64,000 nt of DNA, from contig JAFAFA010000046.1 in the NCBI GenBank assembly GCA_023423695.1, positions 70,063 through 134,062 of the forward strand, read 5' to 3'. The notes under the pieces are model-generated. The model was not told the DNA's origin. It was given only the letters and a program-made list of their open reading frames with translations, and did no database searches. Source of the stretch: Pseudomonadota bacterium. GTDB taxonomy: Bacteria > Pseudomonadota > Alphaproteobacteria > Azospirillales > Azospirillaceae. Every line of letters starts with the position of its first letter. Within the stretch, counting starts at the first letter, position 1. A program made the position numbers and the translations under genes. Below, in pieces: positions 7,392 to 16,850 of this stretch.

Positions 7392-9047
7392 TCACTCTCC
7401 GCGAAAATTTTTCCCGAGCCCTTTCCGAAGCCCTTTCCGGCCGGCCCAGACGGCAAGCCCGAGCCCGATCGCGGCACCCGCGGCAACCCCGGCGGCGATG
7501 CGCAGCGTGGTCCGGTTCACGTCGCCGAACACCGTCGCACCACGCAGGATGATCTTCGCCATCGGCTCCGGCCGGTCGGGATCGAGCAGCCGCTCGTCGA
7601 CCAGGGCCACCTCCGCTTCCGACAGCGGTTCCGGCTCCAGCGGGCGGAGCGACCGGCCGGCGGGGCGCATCAGCCGGTCGACGGTGGCGACCAGCGAGCC
7701 GCTCCCCTCCTCCGTCCGCTCCACCTCCTCCACGGCAACGCCCAGATGCTCCGCCATCAGCCGGGTGCGGACGGAGCGGATGGCGCGGCAGTTCTCCGAA
7801 TCCCCTTCCCCCTCGCCGGGCGGGCAGTCGATGGCGAGGTCGCATTCGGTGTCCAGCCCCTGGGAGCGGTTGTTGATGTTGGACGACCCCACCCGCAGGA
7901 AACGGTCGTCCACCACCAGGACCTTGGCGTGGACATAGATGCCCTGCCCGCCCTCCGTCACCGGGGCCAGGATGCGGAAGCGCCCGTGGGGATCGGCCTC
8001 GCGCGTGCGCTGGACGAGCAGCGAGCGGGCACTGCCCATCGCCTCCTCCTCCACCCAGCCGGGGGTGCGTTCCGGGTTGACCACCACGACCTCCGGCCCG
8101 TCCGGCTCCGACAGACGGGCGGCGATGGCTTTGACGATCCGCTGCGAGGCGAAATACTGGCTTTCCAGATAGATGAACCGCCGGGCCGCGGCGATGGCAG
8201 CCAGATACAGCGCCTCGATCTCGCGCACGCCGGGCTTGCCCCCCTCTTCGGCCCTCCCATTATCGGCCATCGGATCGGTGCGGGCGATGGCGACGGGGAT
8301 GTCGCGGAAATCGGGCTCCAGGTCCTCCGGCCAATGGGCTTCGGTCGGCGGCGGCGGACGCAGCGCGTCGCCGGTGGCCCGGCGCCAGCGCTCCCGCGCC
8401 AGCTCGCCCAGCGCCCGCGCCGCCTCGCCGTCGACGGCGGTGGTCACGTCGTGGAAGGGGCCGTAGGGTTCGCCGCTGGGCCGCACGCGGCGGGGATCGT
8501 CGTCGCGGTGCTCGGGGGTGTCCCAGCGGTCGGTGGTCATGTCGATGCCGCCGCAAAACGCCAGCGCATCATCGATGATGGCGATCTTCTGGTGGTGGCA
8601 GGCGCCGGGCGGATGGGCGGAATCGAGGCGGAAGCGCAGGCGCCGGCTGCTCATCCAGTCGAGCAGGACCAGCGGGGTCCGGCCGCGGAACGGCATCTTC
8701 AAAACCGCCAGATCCCATTTCAGCACATTGATGGTCAACTCCGGCCGCACCCGGACGATCCAGGACAGGAAGTCGCCCAGCTCGTTGGGCACATCCGGCA
8801 TCGGGTCTTCCGGCTCCAGCTTGATCCGGGTGTCGAAATCCCAGCCGATCAGCATCACCGTGTGGCGAGCATTGAGGATGGCCTCCTTGATCCGGGCAAA
8901 ATAGGCGGCGGCGTCGATGATGACCGCCATGCGGTCGGCCTTTGCCACGCGCCAGCAGGTCCTCCCCGGAACCAGGATCGGATCCGCTTGGCTTCGTCCG
9001 GTCCAAGGGTCGGAGCCGGGGCGGGCGGCGGGCGGCATCGCGGCCAT
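7392..9047 (-). CDS. Phospholipase D-like protein with two HKD motifs
   Basis: Phosphodiesterase of the PLD superfamily, 551 aa from the ATG at 9047. That start has GGAAGGAAAGG just upstream; the ATG at 9068 has no such site. The first HKD is H152-x-K154-x4-D159 (HHQKIAIID) followed by GGID, and the second is H373-x-K375-x4-D380 (HAKVLVVD) followed by GSSNINNRS. A hydrophobic stretch near residues 520-540, with basic residues after it, suggests a C-terminal membrane anchor. There is no N-terminal signal peptide. Phospholipase, cardiolipin-synthase-like or transphosphatidylase activity are all possible. Confidence 0.85.
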   Translation of the reverse strand: MAAMPPAARPGSDPWTGRSQADPILVPGRTCWRVAKADRMAVIIDAAAYFARIKEAILNARHTVMLIGWDFDTRIKLEPEDPMPDVPNELGDFLSWIVRVRPELTINVLKWDLAVLKMPFRGRTPLVLLDWMSSRRLRFRLDSAHPPGACHHQKIAIIDDALAFCGGIDMTTDRWDTPEHRDDDPRRVRPSGEPYGPFHDVTTAVDGEAARALGELARERWRRATGDALRPPPPTEAHWPEDLEPDFRDIPVAIARTDPMADNGRAEEGGKPGVREIEALYLAAIAAARRFIYLESQYFASQRIVKAIAARLSEPDGPEVVVVNPERTPGWVEEEAMGSARSLLVQRTREADPHGRFRILAPVTEGGQGIYVHAKVLVVDDRFLRVGSSNINNRSQGLDTECDLAIDCPPGEGEGDSENCRAIRSVRTRLMAEHLGVAVEEVERTEEGSGSLVATVDRLMRPAGRSLRPLEPEPLSEAEVALVDERLLDPDRPEPMAKIILRGATVFGDVNRTTLRIAAGVAAGAAIGLGLAVWAGRKGLRKGLGKNFRGE

Positions 9048-9159
9048 ATCGACCTTTCCTTCCAGCATCGTGGGGCGGCATCACCGAAGGCAGCAGCGGA
9101 ACCGCTGCCGTGCCTTCCGATGAACCCCGCGAGCCGCAGGACGGTTCCCGGCTTTCCGC

Positions 9160-10191
9160 TCAGCCCACCCCGAATCGCAGCTGCATCCGGTGCAGATAGG
9201 TTGCGCCGGGTTCCAGCCGCGCCGACGGGAAATGGCCGATGTTGGGGCTATTGGGGAAACGTTGGCTTTCCAGCGCCAGCCCGGCGAAGCGGCAATAGCG
9301 CTGTCCACCCTTTCCCACCACCTGCTCGCTGAGATAGCCGCCGGTATAGACCTGCAGGCCCGGCTGGTCGGTCGCCAGTTCCATCCGCCGGCCCGATGCC
9401 GGGTGTTCCAGCCGAGCCACCGGGCGCAGCTCCCCCGCCGGCCCCTCCAGGCACCAGTTGTGGTCGAAGCCGAGGCCGCCGATCGCCTCCAGCGCGTCAC
9501 CCAGCCCCACGCGTTCGCGCAGGTCGAAGGGCGTGCCGTCCACCGGCCGCACCTCCCCCGTCGGGATCAGGCCGGCACCGACCGGCGTGGTGAAGCCGCC
9601 GCGCACCGTCAGCCGATGGCCGCGCAGGTCGCCGGAGTCATGGCCGCCGAGGTTCCAATAGCTGTGATGGACGAGGTTGACGACGGTCGGCCGGTCACTG
9701 ACGGCGGTCATGCGGATGTCCAGCACGCCGTCGTCGGTCAGCCGGTAGCGCGTCGTCGCCGTCAGCGTTCCCTGATAGCCCTGGTCGCCGTCCGGCGAAA
9801 CGAGCGTGAAGGTGACGGCATTCTCCGCCTCCTCCGCCTGCGCATCCCAGATCCGCCGGTCGAAGCCCTCCGGCCCGCCATGCAATTGGTTTGGCGGCTC
9901 ATTGACCCTCAATTCATGGCGCACGTCGTCCAGCGTGAAGGCCGCCCCGCCGATGCGGTTGCCGTAGCGCCCGCAGGTGGCTCCGAAATAGGCGTCGCTC
10001 GCCAGATAATCGGCCAACCGGTCGAAGCCGAGCACCACGTCCGCCGGCGTTCCGTCGCGGTCGGGAACTATCATCCGCACCAGACGGGCGCCATGGGCGA
10101 TCACCGTCGCTTCCAGCCCGCCGGCGGACAGGACAAAGCCGTCAACCGGACGGCCCTCGACGGTGCCGAAGAGAAATCGCTCGATGGGCAT
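9160..10191 (-). CDS. galM: Aldose 1-epimerase (galactose mutarotase)
   Basis: Interconverts the anomers of aldoses in the cytoplasm; 343 aa from the ATG at 10191. Conserved features are NQLHGGPEGFDRRIW (H104), the HHSYWNLGG segment (H175/H176) and the C-terminal ALESQRFPNSPN with the catalytic Glu. The start overlaps the stop of yjfF as TGATG, so translation is coupled and the gene is the last of the ytfQ-ytfR-ytfT-yjfF-galM operon. A mutarotase behind a furanose-type importer makes sense because the dehydrogenase that starts catabolism acts on a cyclic anomer. Specificity for galactose against arabinose is not shown by the sequence. Confidence 0.88.
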   Translation of the reverse strand: MPIERFLFGTVEGRPVDGFVLSAGGLEATVIAHGARLVRMIVPDRDGTPADVVLGFDRLADYLASDAYFGATCGRYGNRIGGAAFTLDDVRHELRVNEPPNQLHGGPEGFDRRIWDAQAEEAENAVTFTLVSPDGDQGYQGTLTATTRYRLTDDGVLDIRMTAVSDRPTVVNLVHHSYWNLGGHDSGDLRGHRLTVRGGFTTPVGAGLIPTGEVRPVDGTPFDLRERVGLGDALEAIGGLGFDHNWCLEGPAGELRPVARLEHPASGRRMELATDQPGLQVYTGGYLSEQVVGKGGQRYCRFAGLALESQRFPNSPNIGHFPSARLEPGATYLHRMQLRFGVG

Positions 10192-11168
10192 CACGCCTCC
10201 GCCGGTTCGCCGCCGCGGCCGGCCCAGACCGTCAGCAGGCCCTTCTGCAACAGGATGAAGACGAACAACAGCACACCGATGGCGATCTTGGTCCACCAGC
10301 TGCTGAGCGTGCCGTCGAAGGTGATGTAGGTCTGGATCAGCCCCTGGATCAGCACGCCGACGAAGGTGCCGACGACATAGCCGTAGCCGCCGGTCAGCTG
10401 GGTGCCGCCGATCACCACCGCGGTGATGGTGTCCAGTTCCACCCCCGTCGCCGCCAGCGAATAGCCGGCGCCGGTGTAGAGCGAGAAGACGATCCCCGCC
10501 AGCCCGGCCAGCAGCCCCGACAGCCCATAGACCGCCACCGTCGTCCGCCCGACCGGCACGCCCATCAACTCCGCCGACTGCCGGTTGCCGCCCAGCGCGT
10601 AGAGGTTGGCGCCGAAGCGCGTCCAGTGCGCCAGCACCACGGCGGCGACCACCACCGCCAGCATCAGCAGCGCCGGCAGGCTCAGCTTCAGCCCGAACTC
10701 GAACCGCAGCGCCATGTCGTTCAGCTCGCCATAGAGCGCATGGTTGATCGGCACCGAATCGGTGGTCAGGACGAAGCCGAGGCCACGGGCGATGAACATG
10801 CCGGCCAGCGTGACGATGAAGGGCGGCATCTGGAAGACATGGATCACCCCGCCCATCGCCGCACCGAAGCCGCCGGCGGCGATCAGCGCCACGGCGAAGG
10901 CGGGAATGGGGTGCCAGCCGCCATGCTCGATCAGCACGGCCAGCAGCACGGTGGTGAAGCCGATCACCGCCCCTACCGACAGGTCGATCCCGCCGGAGAG
11001 GATGACGAAGGTCATGCCGACCGCGGTGATGCCGAGAAAGGCATTATCGGTCAGCAGGTTGGCCACCACCCGCCAGGAGGCGAAGTTGGGAAACTGCGCC
11101 GCGCAGATCAGGAACCCGACCACCAGCACGGCGGTGGTGACGATCAGCGGAAGGAAGCGCTGGATCAT
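10191..11168 (-). CDS. yjfF: Sugar ABC transporter permease, YjfF type
   Basis: Inner-membrane permease of a ribose/galactose-class (CUT2) importer, 325 aa. It resembles E. coli YjfF closely from memory: FASWRVVANLLTDNAFLGI, GMTFVILSGGIDLSVGAVI, and the C-terminal FDGTLSSWWTKIAIGILLF-like segment. I count about eight to ten hydrophobic segments. The ATG at 11168 overlaps the ytfT stop by four bases (ATGA), which sets the start. The longer open frame upstream is a shadow of ytfT. It would pair with YtfT to import furanose sugars. Confidence 0.92.
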   Translation of the reverse strand: MIQRFLPLIVTTAVLVVGFLICAAQFPNFASWRVVANLLTDNAFLGITAVGMTFVILSGGIDLSVGAVIGFTTVLLAVLIEHGGWHPIPAFAVALIAAGGFGAAMGGVIHVFQMPPFIVTLAGMFIARGLGFVLTTDSVPINHALYGELNDMALRFEFGLKLSLPALLMLAVVVAAVVLAHWTRFGANLYALGGNRQSAELMGVPVGRTTVAVYGLSGLLAGLAGIVFSLYTGAGYSLAATGVELDTITAVVIGGTQLTGGYGYVVGTFVGVLIQGLIQTYITFDGTLSSWWTKIAIGVLLFVFILLQKGLLTVWAGRGGEPAEA

Positions 11169-12223
11169 GGTTTCGCACTCCCGCCCGTCGGCGCAACCGG
11201 CGGCGGCGCCACCGGCGGCTTGACCGTTCCGAGCGGCCGCGCTCCCTTGGGACGCGGCAGGAACAGGGTCAGCGTCGGCGATTGCAGCAGCAGGACGACC
11301 ATCAGGACGCCCGCCTTGACGATCAGGTTGAATTCCGGCTTGAAGCCGCTCAGCAGGATGCCGGTGTTCATCGCCTGGATGATCAGCGCCCCCACCACCG
11401 ACAGCACCAGCCCGAAGCGTCCGCCCAGCAGCGAGGAGCCGCCGACCACCACCGCCAGGATGGCGTCCAGCTCCAGCCACAGCCCGGCATTGTTGGCGTC
11501 GGCGCCACGGATGTCGGCGGCGACGATCAGCCCGGCGACCGCCGCGCACAGCCCGCACCAGACATAGACCGCCACCAGCACCACCGGCGTGTTGACGCCG
11601 GCCCCGGCACTGGACAGCCGGTTGATGCCGACCGCCTCGATCATCAGCCCCAGCGCCGTCGCCCGCACCAGCAGAGCCGTGACCGCCAGCAGCGCGATGG
11701 CAATGACCACCGGCATCGGCACGGTCAGGAAGGACCCGCCGCCGATGAAGGCGAGGGACGGGCTGGTGAAGGTGACGATCTGCCCCTCCGTCACCAGCTG
11801 GGCGATGCCGCGGCCGGCGACCATCAGGATCAGGGTGGCGATGATCGGCTGGATGCGCAGAACCGCCACCAGCAGCCCGTTCCACAGCCCGCACAGCAGG
11901 CCCGCAGCCAACGACGCCGCCAGCACCGCCGGCAGGCTCCACCCCGCCCCGGTCATGGTGGCGGCGACCGCGCCGGAAATCGCCATGACCGCCCCCACCG
12001 ACAGGTCGACGCCGCGGGTGGCGATGACCATGGTCATGCCGATGGCGAGCAGCGCCACCGGCGCGCCGCGGTTCAGCACGTCGATCAGGCTGCCGAACAG
12101 CCGGCCGTCCTGCAGGCGGATGGCGAAGAAGTCGGGAAACAGCAGCCAGTTGGCGAGCAGAACGGCGATCAGCGCGCCATATTGCGGCAGGTTGCGCGCC
12201 GGGCCGGAAGCGGACGGCGTCAT
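11165..12223 (-). CDS. ytfT: Sugar ABC transporter permease, YtfT type
   Basis: First permease of the YtfQRT-YjfF importer, 352 aa. It has the CUT2 permease signature GMTMVIATRGVDLSVGAVMA and ends with a Pro-rich cytoplasmic tail (APPPVAP) longer than usual. Its ATG overlaps the ytfR stop by four bases, as in a tightly coupled operon. Two different permeases form the channel in this importer type. Confidence 0.92.
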   Translation of the reverse strand: MTPSASGPARNLPQYGALIAVLLANWLLFPDFFAIRLQDGRLFGSLIDVLNRGAPVALLAIGMTMVIATRGVDLSVGAVMAISGAVAATMTGAGWSLPAVLAASLAAGLLCGLWNGLLVAVLRIQPIIATLILMVAGRGIAQLVTEGQIVTFTSPSLAFIGGGSFLTVPMPVVIAIALLAVTALLVRATALGLMIEAVGINRLSSAGAGVNTPVVLVAVYVWCGLCAAVAGLIVAADIRGADANNAGLWLELDAILAVVVGGSSLLGGRFGLVLSVVGALIIQAMNTGILLSGFKPEFNLIVKAGVLMVVLLLQSPTLTLFLPRPKGARPLGTVKPPVAPPPVAPTGGSAKP

Positions 12224-13776
12224 TGCCGCACCTCGCTGCTGTTCGGTTCCGACGCGATGGCGGCGACGATGCGCTCCACGCTGACCTCCCCTCCCCTCAG
12301 TTCCGCCACATGGCGGCGGTCGCGGAGCACGACGACACGACGGCTGTAGGCGACGATCTCCTCCAGCTCCGACGACACCACCAGCAGCGCCATGCCGTCG
12401 GCGCACAGCCGCTCAATCAGGCGGATGATCTCGGCGTGGGCGCCGACGTCGATGCCGCGCGTCGGCTCGTCGAGGATCAGCAGGCGCGGTTCGGTCGCCA
12501 GCCAGCGCGCCAGCAGCGCCTTTTGCTGGTTGCCGCCGGACAGCAGCTGGATCGGCCGCTCGGCGTCCGGCGTGCGGATGTCGAGCAGGCGGATGAAGCG
12601 GTCGGCGATCTCCTCCTGCCGGCGGCGCGGAATCGGCTTCAGCCAGCCCTGGCGCGCCTGGAGCGCCAGGATGATGTTCTCGCGCACCGACAGCTCGCCG
12701 ACGATCCCCTCCTTCTTGCGGTCCTCCGGGCAGAAACCGAAGCCTAGCCGCACGGCGTCGCGCGGGCCCTTCAGCCGCACGGCCTGCCCGTCCACCGTCG
12801 CTTCGCCCTGGTCGGCGCGGTCCATGCCGAAGACCAGCCGCACCGTCTCGGTCCGTCCCGATCCCAGCAATCCTGCCAGCGCCACCACCTCGCCGGGGCG
12901 GATGTCGAGATCGAAGGGCTCCACGCTGCGCGACTTGCCGAATCCCTTGAAACTGGCCAGCGGCGGACGGGTGTCGATCTCCGCCGGGCCGAGGTCGATG
13001 CGGTGGGCCGCCGCTTCCAGTTCCCGCCCTAGCATCATGGCGACGAGGTCGAGGCGCGGCAGGTCGGCCGTGCGCCGCTCCCCCACCAGCCGCCCGTTGC
13101 GCAGAACGGTGATGCTGTCGCAGACCTCATAGACCTGATCGAGGAAATGGGTGACGAAGACGATGCCGATCCCGCGCGACCGCAGGGTCCGCATCACCTT
13201 GAACAGTACCGCCACCTCCTGCGCGTCCAGGCTGGCGGTGGGTTCGTCGAGGATCAGCACCTTGGCCGACATGTCGACCGCGCGGGCGATGGCGACGATC
13301 TGCTGTGTCGCCACCGAGAAGCGCCCGAGCGGCGCCGTCACGTCGATCGACAGGCCGTAGGGCATCAGAATGGCACGCGCCCGCCGCCGCATGGCGCCGC
13401 GGTCGACCAGCCCCCAGCGCATCGGCTGGCGCCCCAGGAACAGATTTTCCGCCACCGACAGGTTGGGCAGCAGGTTGACCTCCTGGTAGACGGTGCCGAT
13501 GTGCAGGCGCTGCGCCTCCTCCACGCCGCGCGGCGCGATCTCCCGCCCCTCAAGCGCCACGGTGCCGGAATCCCGCTGGTAGACGCCGGTCAGCGTCTTG
13601 ATGAGGGTCGATTTGCCGGCGCCGTTCTCGCCCAGCAGGGCATGGATCTCGCCATGGCGCAGGGTGAAATCGACGCCGTCGAGCGCCTGGACGCCAAGAA
13701 AGGCCTTTGACAGACCGCGGATCGTCAGCAGCGGCCCCGAGGGAGATGCGAAAGGGGGAGCGGTGGACGCCGTCAT
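12220..13776 (-). CDS. ytfR: Sugar ABC transporter ATP-binding protein, YtfR type
   Basis: Energises the YtfT/YjfF permeases; 518 aa with two ABC domains as in all CUT2 ATPases. Domain 1 has GENGAGKST, and a signature region reading FSVATQQIVAIARA that departs from LSGGQ, as is common in the first domain of this class. Domain 2 has the degenerate Walker A GLLGSGRTE and a full LSGGNQQK signature with LLILDEPTRGIDVGA. The ATG at 13776 is chosen because it begins the conserved part; the frame remains open another 52 codons across the intergenic repeat, which I reject. Confidence 0.92.
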   Translation of the reverse strand: MTASTAPPFASPSGPLLTIRGLSKAFLGVQALDGVDFTLRHGEIHALLGENGAGKSTLIKTLTGVYQRDSGTVALEGREIAPRGVEEAQRLHIGTVYQEVNLLPNLSVAENLFLGRQPMRWGLVDRGAMRRRARAILMPYGLSIDVTAPLGRFSVATQQIVAIARAVDMSAKVLILDEPTASLDAQEVAVLFKVMRTLRSRGIGIVFVTHFLDQVYEVCDSITVLRNGRLVGERRTADLPRLDLVAMMLGRELEAAAHRIDLGPAEIDTRPPLASFKGFGKSRSVEPFDLDIRPGEVVALAGLLGSGRTETVRLVFGMDRADQGEATVDGQAVRLKGPRDAVRLGFGFCPEDRKKEGIVGELSVRENIILALQARQGWLKPIPRRRQEEIADRFIRLLDIRTPDAERPIQLLSGGNQQKALLARWLATEPRLLILDEPTRGIDVGAHAEIIRLIERLCADGMALLVVSSELEEIVAYSRRVVVLRDRRHVAELRGGEVSVERIVAAIASEPNSSEVRQ

Positions 13777-13817
13777 GACGGACCTCGCCGGATGCACAAC
13801 GAAACATGTGGAGAATC

Positions 13818-13838
13818 CCCTCTCCCCGGGGGAGAGGG
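13818..13838. repeat. Palindrome between ytfQ and ytfR
   Basis: CCCTCTCCCC (13818-13827) and GGGGAGAGGG (13829-13838) are almost contiguous arms. A hairpin directly after a binding-protein gene is commonly linked to higher amounts of the binding-protein message than of the downstream transporter message. Confidence 0.65.
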
Positions 13839-13853
13839 AGATTTCAACCCGGA

Positions 13854-14822
13854 TCAGTAGGCGTCCTTGCGGCGCTCGTACTCGGCCTTGGCGGTGTCCG
13901 GAGTGAACAGCGCCGATTCGGTCTGGATCCACTTCGGCGGCGCCTTGCCGTCCTTCTTGAAGGCGATCAGCGCATCATAGGCCGGACCCGCCATATTCGG
14001 CGTCAGCTCGACCGTGGCGTTCGCCTCGCCTTCCGACATCGCCTTGAAGATGTCCGGCACGCCGTCGATGGAGACGACGAGGATGTCCTTGCCCGGCTTC
14101 AGCCCGGCTTCCTTGATCGCCTGGATGGCGCCGACCGCCATGTCGTCGTTGTGGGCGTAGACGGCGCAGATGCCCTTGCCGCCATTCTCCGCCTTGATGA
14201 AGCTCTCCATCACCTCCTTGCCCTTGGCGCGGGTGAAGTCGCCGGACTGGGTGCGGATGATCTTCATCCCCGGATTCTTGGCGACGATCTCGTCAAAGCC
14301 CTTCTTGCGGTTGATGGCGGGCGACGAGCCGACGGTGCCCTGCAACTCCACCACCGCGCATTTGCCGCCGGTCTGCTTTGCCAGCCATTCGCCGGCCACC
14401 CGGCCCTCAAGCACGGTGTCGGAAGTGACGGCGGTCATGTAGAGGCTCGGGTCCTTGGTGTCGATCTGGCGGTCGAGCAGCACGACCGGGATCTTCGCCT
14501 CCTTGGCCTCCTTCAGCACCGAATCCCAGCCGGTCGCCACCACCGGCGCAATGAAGATCGCGTCCACGCCCTGGGCGACGAAGGAGCGCACGGCCTTGAT
14601 CTGGTTTTCCTGCTTCTGCTGGGCGTCGGAGATCTTCAGGTCGATGCCGCGCTTCTCGGCCTCCGCCTTGGCGGTCTTGGTCTCCGCGGCGCGCCAACCC
14701 GATTCCGATCCGATCTGCGAGAAGCCGACCACCAGCTTCTTGTCGGCGGCCTGCACCGCGCCAAGCCCGATGAAGAGCGCCGCAGCGGCGGTGGCGGCGG
14801 AGATCACCCATTTCCTGGACAT
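13854..14822 (-). CDS. ytfQ: Galactofuranose/arabinofuranose-type periplasmic sugar-binding protein (YtfQ)
   Basis: Periplasmic binding protein that feeds the YtfR-YtfT-YjfF importer. The 322-aa product has a signal peptide ending near AVQAA. Many stretches match E. coli YtfQ as I remember it: GSESGWRAAET, QQKQENQIKAVRSFVAQGVD, AIFIAPVVATGW, QSGDFTRAKGKEVMESFIKA, VELTPNMAGPA. I prefer the ATG at 14822, with AGGGAG 8 bases upstream, over the GTG three codons earlier, which would touch the ribosome site. E. coli YtfQ binds furanose forms of galactose and arabinose. Here the surrounding catabolic genes favour L-arabinose and/or galactose. Confidence 0.95.
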   Translation of the reverse strand: MSRKWVISAATAAAALFIGLGAVQAADKKLVVGFSQIGSESGWRAAETKTAKAEAEKRGIDLKISDAQQKQENQIKAVRSFVAQGVDAIFIAPVVATGWDSVLKEAKEAKIPVVLLDRQIDTKDPSLYMTAVTSDTVLEGRVAGEWLAKQTGGKCAVVELQGTVGSSPAINRKKGFDEIVAKNPGMKIIRTQSGDFTRAKGKEVMESFIKAENGGKGICAVYAHNDDMAVGAIQAIKEAGLKPGKDILVVSIDGVPDIFKAMSEGEANATVELTPNMAGPAYDALIAFKKDGKAPPKWIQTESALFTPDTAKAEYERRKDAY

Positions 14823-14948
14823 CTGTTTCACTCCCTGAAGTTTTATTGCCGTGCTTTTCGGATGGGGCGGGCGACGGGACAGGGCGCGGAAAGGTGGTGA
14901 TCGCGGCCTGGCCTATTTGTTCGCGATGCTTACTTTAAGTACCCAAAA

Positions 14949-14967
14949 CCATAACTGTCCAATACGA
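14949..14967 (-). promoter_or_regulatory. LysR-type box A upstream of ytfQ
   Basis: The minus strand reads TCGTATTGGACAGTTATGG, a T-N11-A box (TATTGGACAGTTA). It lies 126 bases before the ytfQ start in the 301-base gap between ytfQ and the aldehyde dehydrogenase gene. It matches box C at 17 of 19 positions and box B at 15 of 19, all in the same orientation relative to the operon they precede. Confidence 0.7.
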
Positions 14968-15123
14968 TTCTTGACCGATGCGATGCAGAAAAGGATATAT
15001 CCGGTTGAAAGAACGGCCGGGCAGCGGAAGGCCGCCCGGCCGCAAGGAAACCCCGATCCCGTTGGAACCAGGGCCGACGCACCCGAGGGAAAGAGCGCGC
15101 ATTCGTCGGACGGTCAGGCTCGC

Positions 15124-16704
15124 CTATCCCCGTCCCAATTCGCCATCCACCCGCCGCCACAGCCCCAGCGGGTTGCCGTCGCGCACCGCCTCCGGCAGCA
15201 GGTCGGCAGGCAGATCCTGGTAGCAGACCGGGCGCAGGAAACGGCGGATCGCCAGCGTGCCGACCGAGGTGCTGCGGGGATCGGAGGTCGCCGGGAAGGG
15301 TCCGCCATGCACCATCGCGTGGCAGACCTCCACCCCAGTCGGCCAGCCATTCGCCAGGATGCGGCCGGCCTTGCGCTCCAGCGTCGGGATCAGCGCCGCC
15401 ACCGCGGCCTTGTCTTGCGCTTCCATCTGCACCGTCGCGGTCAGCTGTCCTTCCAGCCGTTCGGCGACAGCCTTCATCGCCGCGACATCCCCGCAGCGGA
15501 TCAGCAGCGACGCCGCGCCGAACACCTCCTCCTGCAACTCCGTGTCGGCCAGGAAGGCGTCCGCCGTCGTGGTGAAGAAGGCCGCCTGCGCCTGGTTCGG
15601 CCCGCTGCAGGCCATGCCGCGCGCCAGCGTCGTCACATCGCCGCTGCCGGCCAGCTTGGCGACACCGGAGTCATAGGCGGCGCGGATGCCCGGCGTCAGC
15701 ATGGTGGACGCCGCGCTGCCGCCGAGAGCCTCCACCGCCGCCGCGACGAAGCGGTCGAGGTCCGGCCCCTCCACGCCCAGCAGGATGCCGGGGTTGGTGC
15801 AGAACTGCCCGGCCCCCATGGTCAACGAGGCGACGAAGCCCTTGCCCAGCGCCTCGGCGCGCGAGGCCAGCGCCGCCGGCATCAGGAAGACCGGGTTGAT
15901 GCTGCTCATCTCGGCATAGACCGGGATCGGCTCCGGCCGCTTGGCCGCTACCGCCATCAGCGCCAGCCCGCCGCGGCGCGAGCCGGTGAAGCCGACCGCC
16001 TTGATGCGCGGATCGGCGACCAGCGCCGTGCCGATCTCGTTGCCGGTGCCGAACAGCAGGGAGAACACCCCCTCCGGCAAGCCGCAGGAGGCGACCGCCG
16101 CCCGGATGGCGCGGCCGACCAGTTCCGAGGTGCCGGGATGGGCGCCATGGCCCTTCACCACCACCGGACAGCCGGCGGCGAAGGCCGACGCGGTGTCGCC
16201 GCCCGCCACCGAGAAGGCGAGCGGGAAGTTGGAGGCGCCGAACACCGCGACCGGCCCCAACGGGATGTGGCGCTGGCGGATGTCGGGGCGGGGCAGCGGC
16301 TTGCGGTCGGGCATGGCCGGGTCGATGCGCGCCTCGATCCAGCTGCCCTCGCGCACCACCTGGGCGAACAGGCGCAGCTGCCCGACGGTGCGGCCGCGCT
16401 CGCCCTCCAGCCGGGCACGCGGCAGGCCGCTTTCGGCCGTGGCGCGGACGATCAGGTCGTCGCCGATGTCGAGGATGTTCTGGGCGACCGATTCCAGAAA
16501 GGTCGCGCGCTGTTCCAGGCCGGTTTCGCGGAAGGCGTCGAAAGCGGCCCAGGCCAGGGCGCAGGCGCGATCGACCTCCGCCGCTCCGCCGCCGCCGAAG
16601 GCGGGCTCCAACGCCTCGCCGCTGGCGGGGTCGACGGCGCGGAACTCGCCCTCGCCGCCGCGGTGGGCGCTGGCGCCGATCAGCATCTCGCCGGTGATGG
16701 TCAT
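15124..16704 (-). CDS. araE: Alpha-ketoglutaric semialdehyde dehydrogenase
   Basis: Last step of the oxidative pentose pathway: oxidises 2-oxoglutarate semialdehyde to 2-oxoglutarate with NAD(P)+. The 526-aa protein has the aldehyde dehydrogenase fold with NAD site FGASNFPLAFS, general-base Glu265 (YAEMSSINP) and catalytic Cys302 (GAGQFCTNPG). The sequence type (MTITGEMLIG, LPLG-VFGASNFPLAFSVAGGDT) is that of the KGSADH enzymes of sugar-acid pathways. The ATG at 16704 has AAGGAG 8 bases upstream. It follows araD after a 146-base gap filled by repeats. The symbol follows A. brasilense usage and conflicts with E. coli araE. Confidence 0.9.
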   Translation of the reverse strand: MTITGEMLIGASAHRGGEGEFRAVDPASGEALEPAFGGGGAAEVDRACALAWAAFDAFRETGLEQRATFLESVAQNILDIGDDLIVRATAESGLPRARLEGERGRTVGQLRLFAQVVREGSWIEARIDPAMPDRKPLPRPDIRQRHIPLGPVAVFGASNFPLAFSVAGGDTASAFAAGCPVVVKGHGAHPGTSELVGRAIRAAVASCGLPEGVFSLLFGTGNEIGTALVADPRIKAVGFTGSRRGGLALMAVAAKRPEPIPVYAEMSSINPVFLMPAALASRAEALGKGFVASLTMGAGQFCTNPGILLGVEGPDLDRFVAAAVEALGGSAASTMLTPGIRAAYDSGVAKLAGSGDVTTLARGMACSGPNQAQAAFFTTTADAFLADTELQEEVFGAASLLIRCGDVAAMKAVAERLEGQLTATVQMEAQDKAAVAALIPTLERKAGRILANGWPTGVEVCHAMVHGGPFPATSDPRSTSVGTLAIRRFLRPVCYQDLPADLLPEAVRDGNPLGLWRRVDGELGRG

Positions 16705-16744
16705 GATGGGTCTCCTTGTTGGGCGGGGGGCGGCTGGCGATTGG

Positions 16745-16850
16745 CCCCCACCTAACCTCCCCCGCTGGGCGGGGGAGGGACTGCCGCCTTTTTTCCAATC
16801 AAGCACTTGTCCCCTCCCCTGCCCAGCGGGGGAGGGTTAGGGTGGGGGGG
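16745..16850. repeat. Inverted pair of GC-rich palindromic repeats
   Basis: Two copies of the CCTAACCTCCCCCGCTGGGC-type unit stand head to head at 16745-16779 and 16811-16850; the second is the reverse complement of the first with small changes. Each can form its own hairpin (for example 16756-16765 with 16769-16778). Both match the unit at 2926-2968, so this is a dispersed family. They separate araD from araE inside one transcription unit. Confidence 0.75.
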
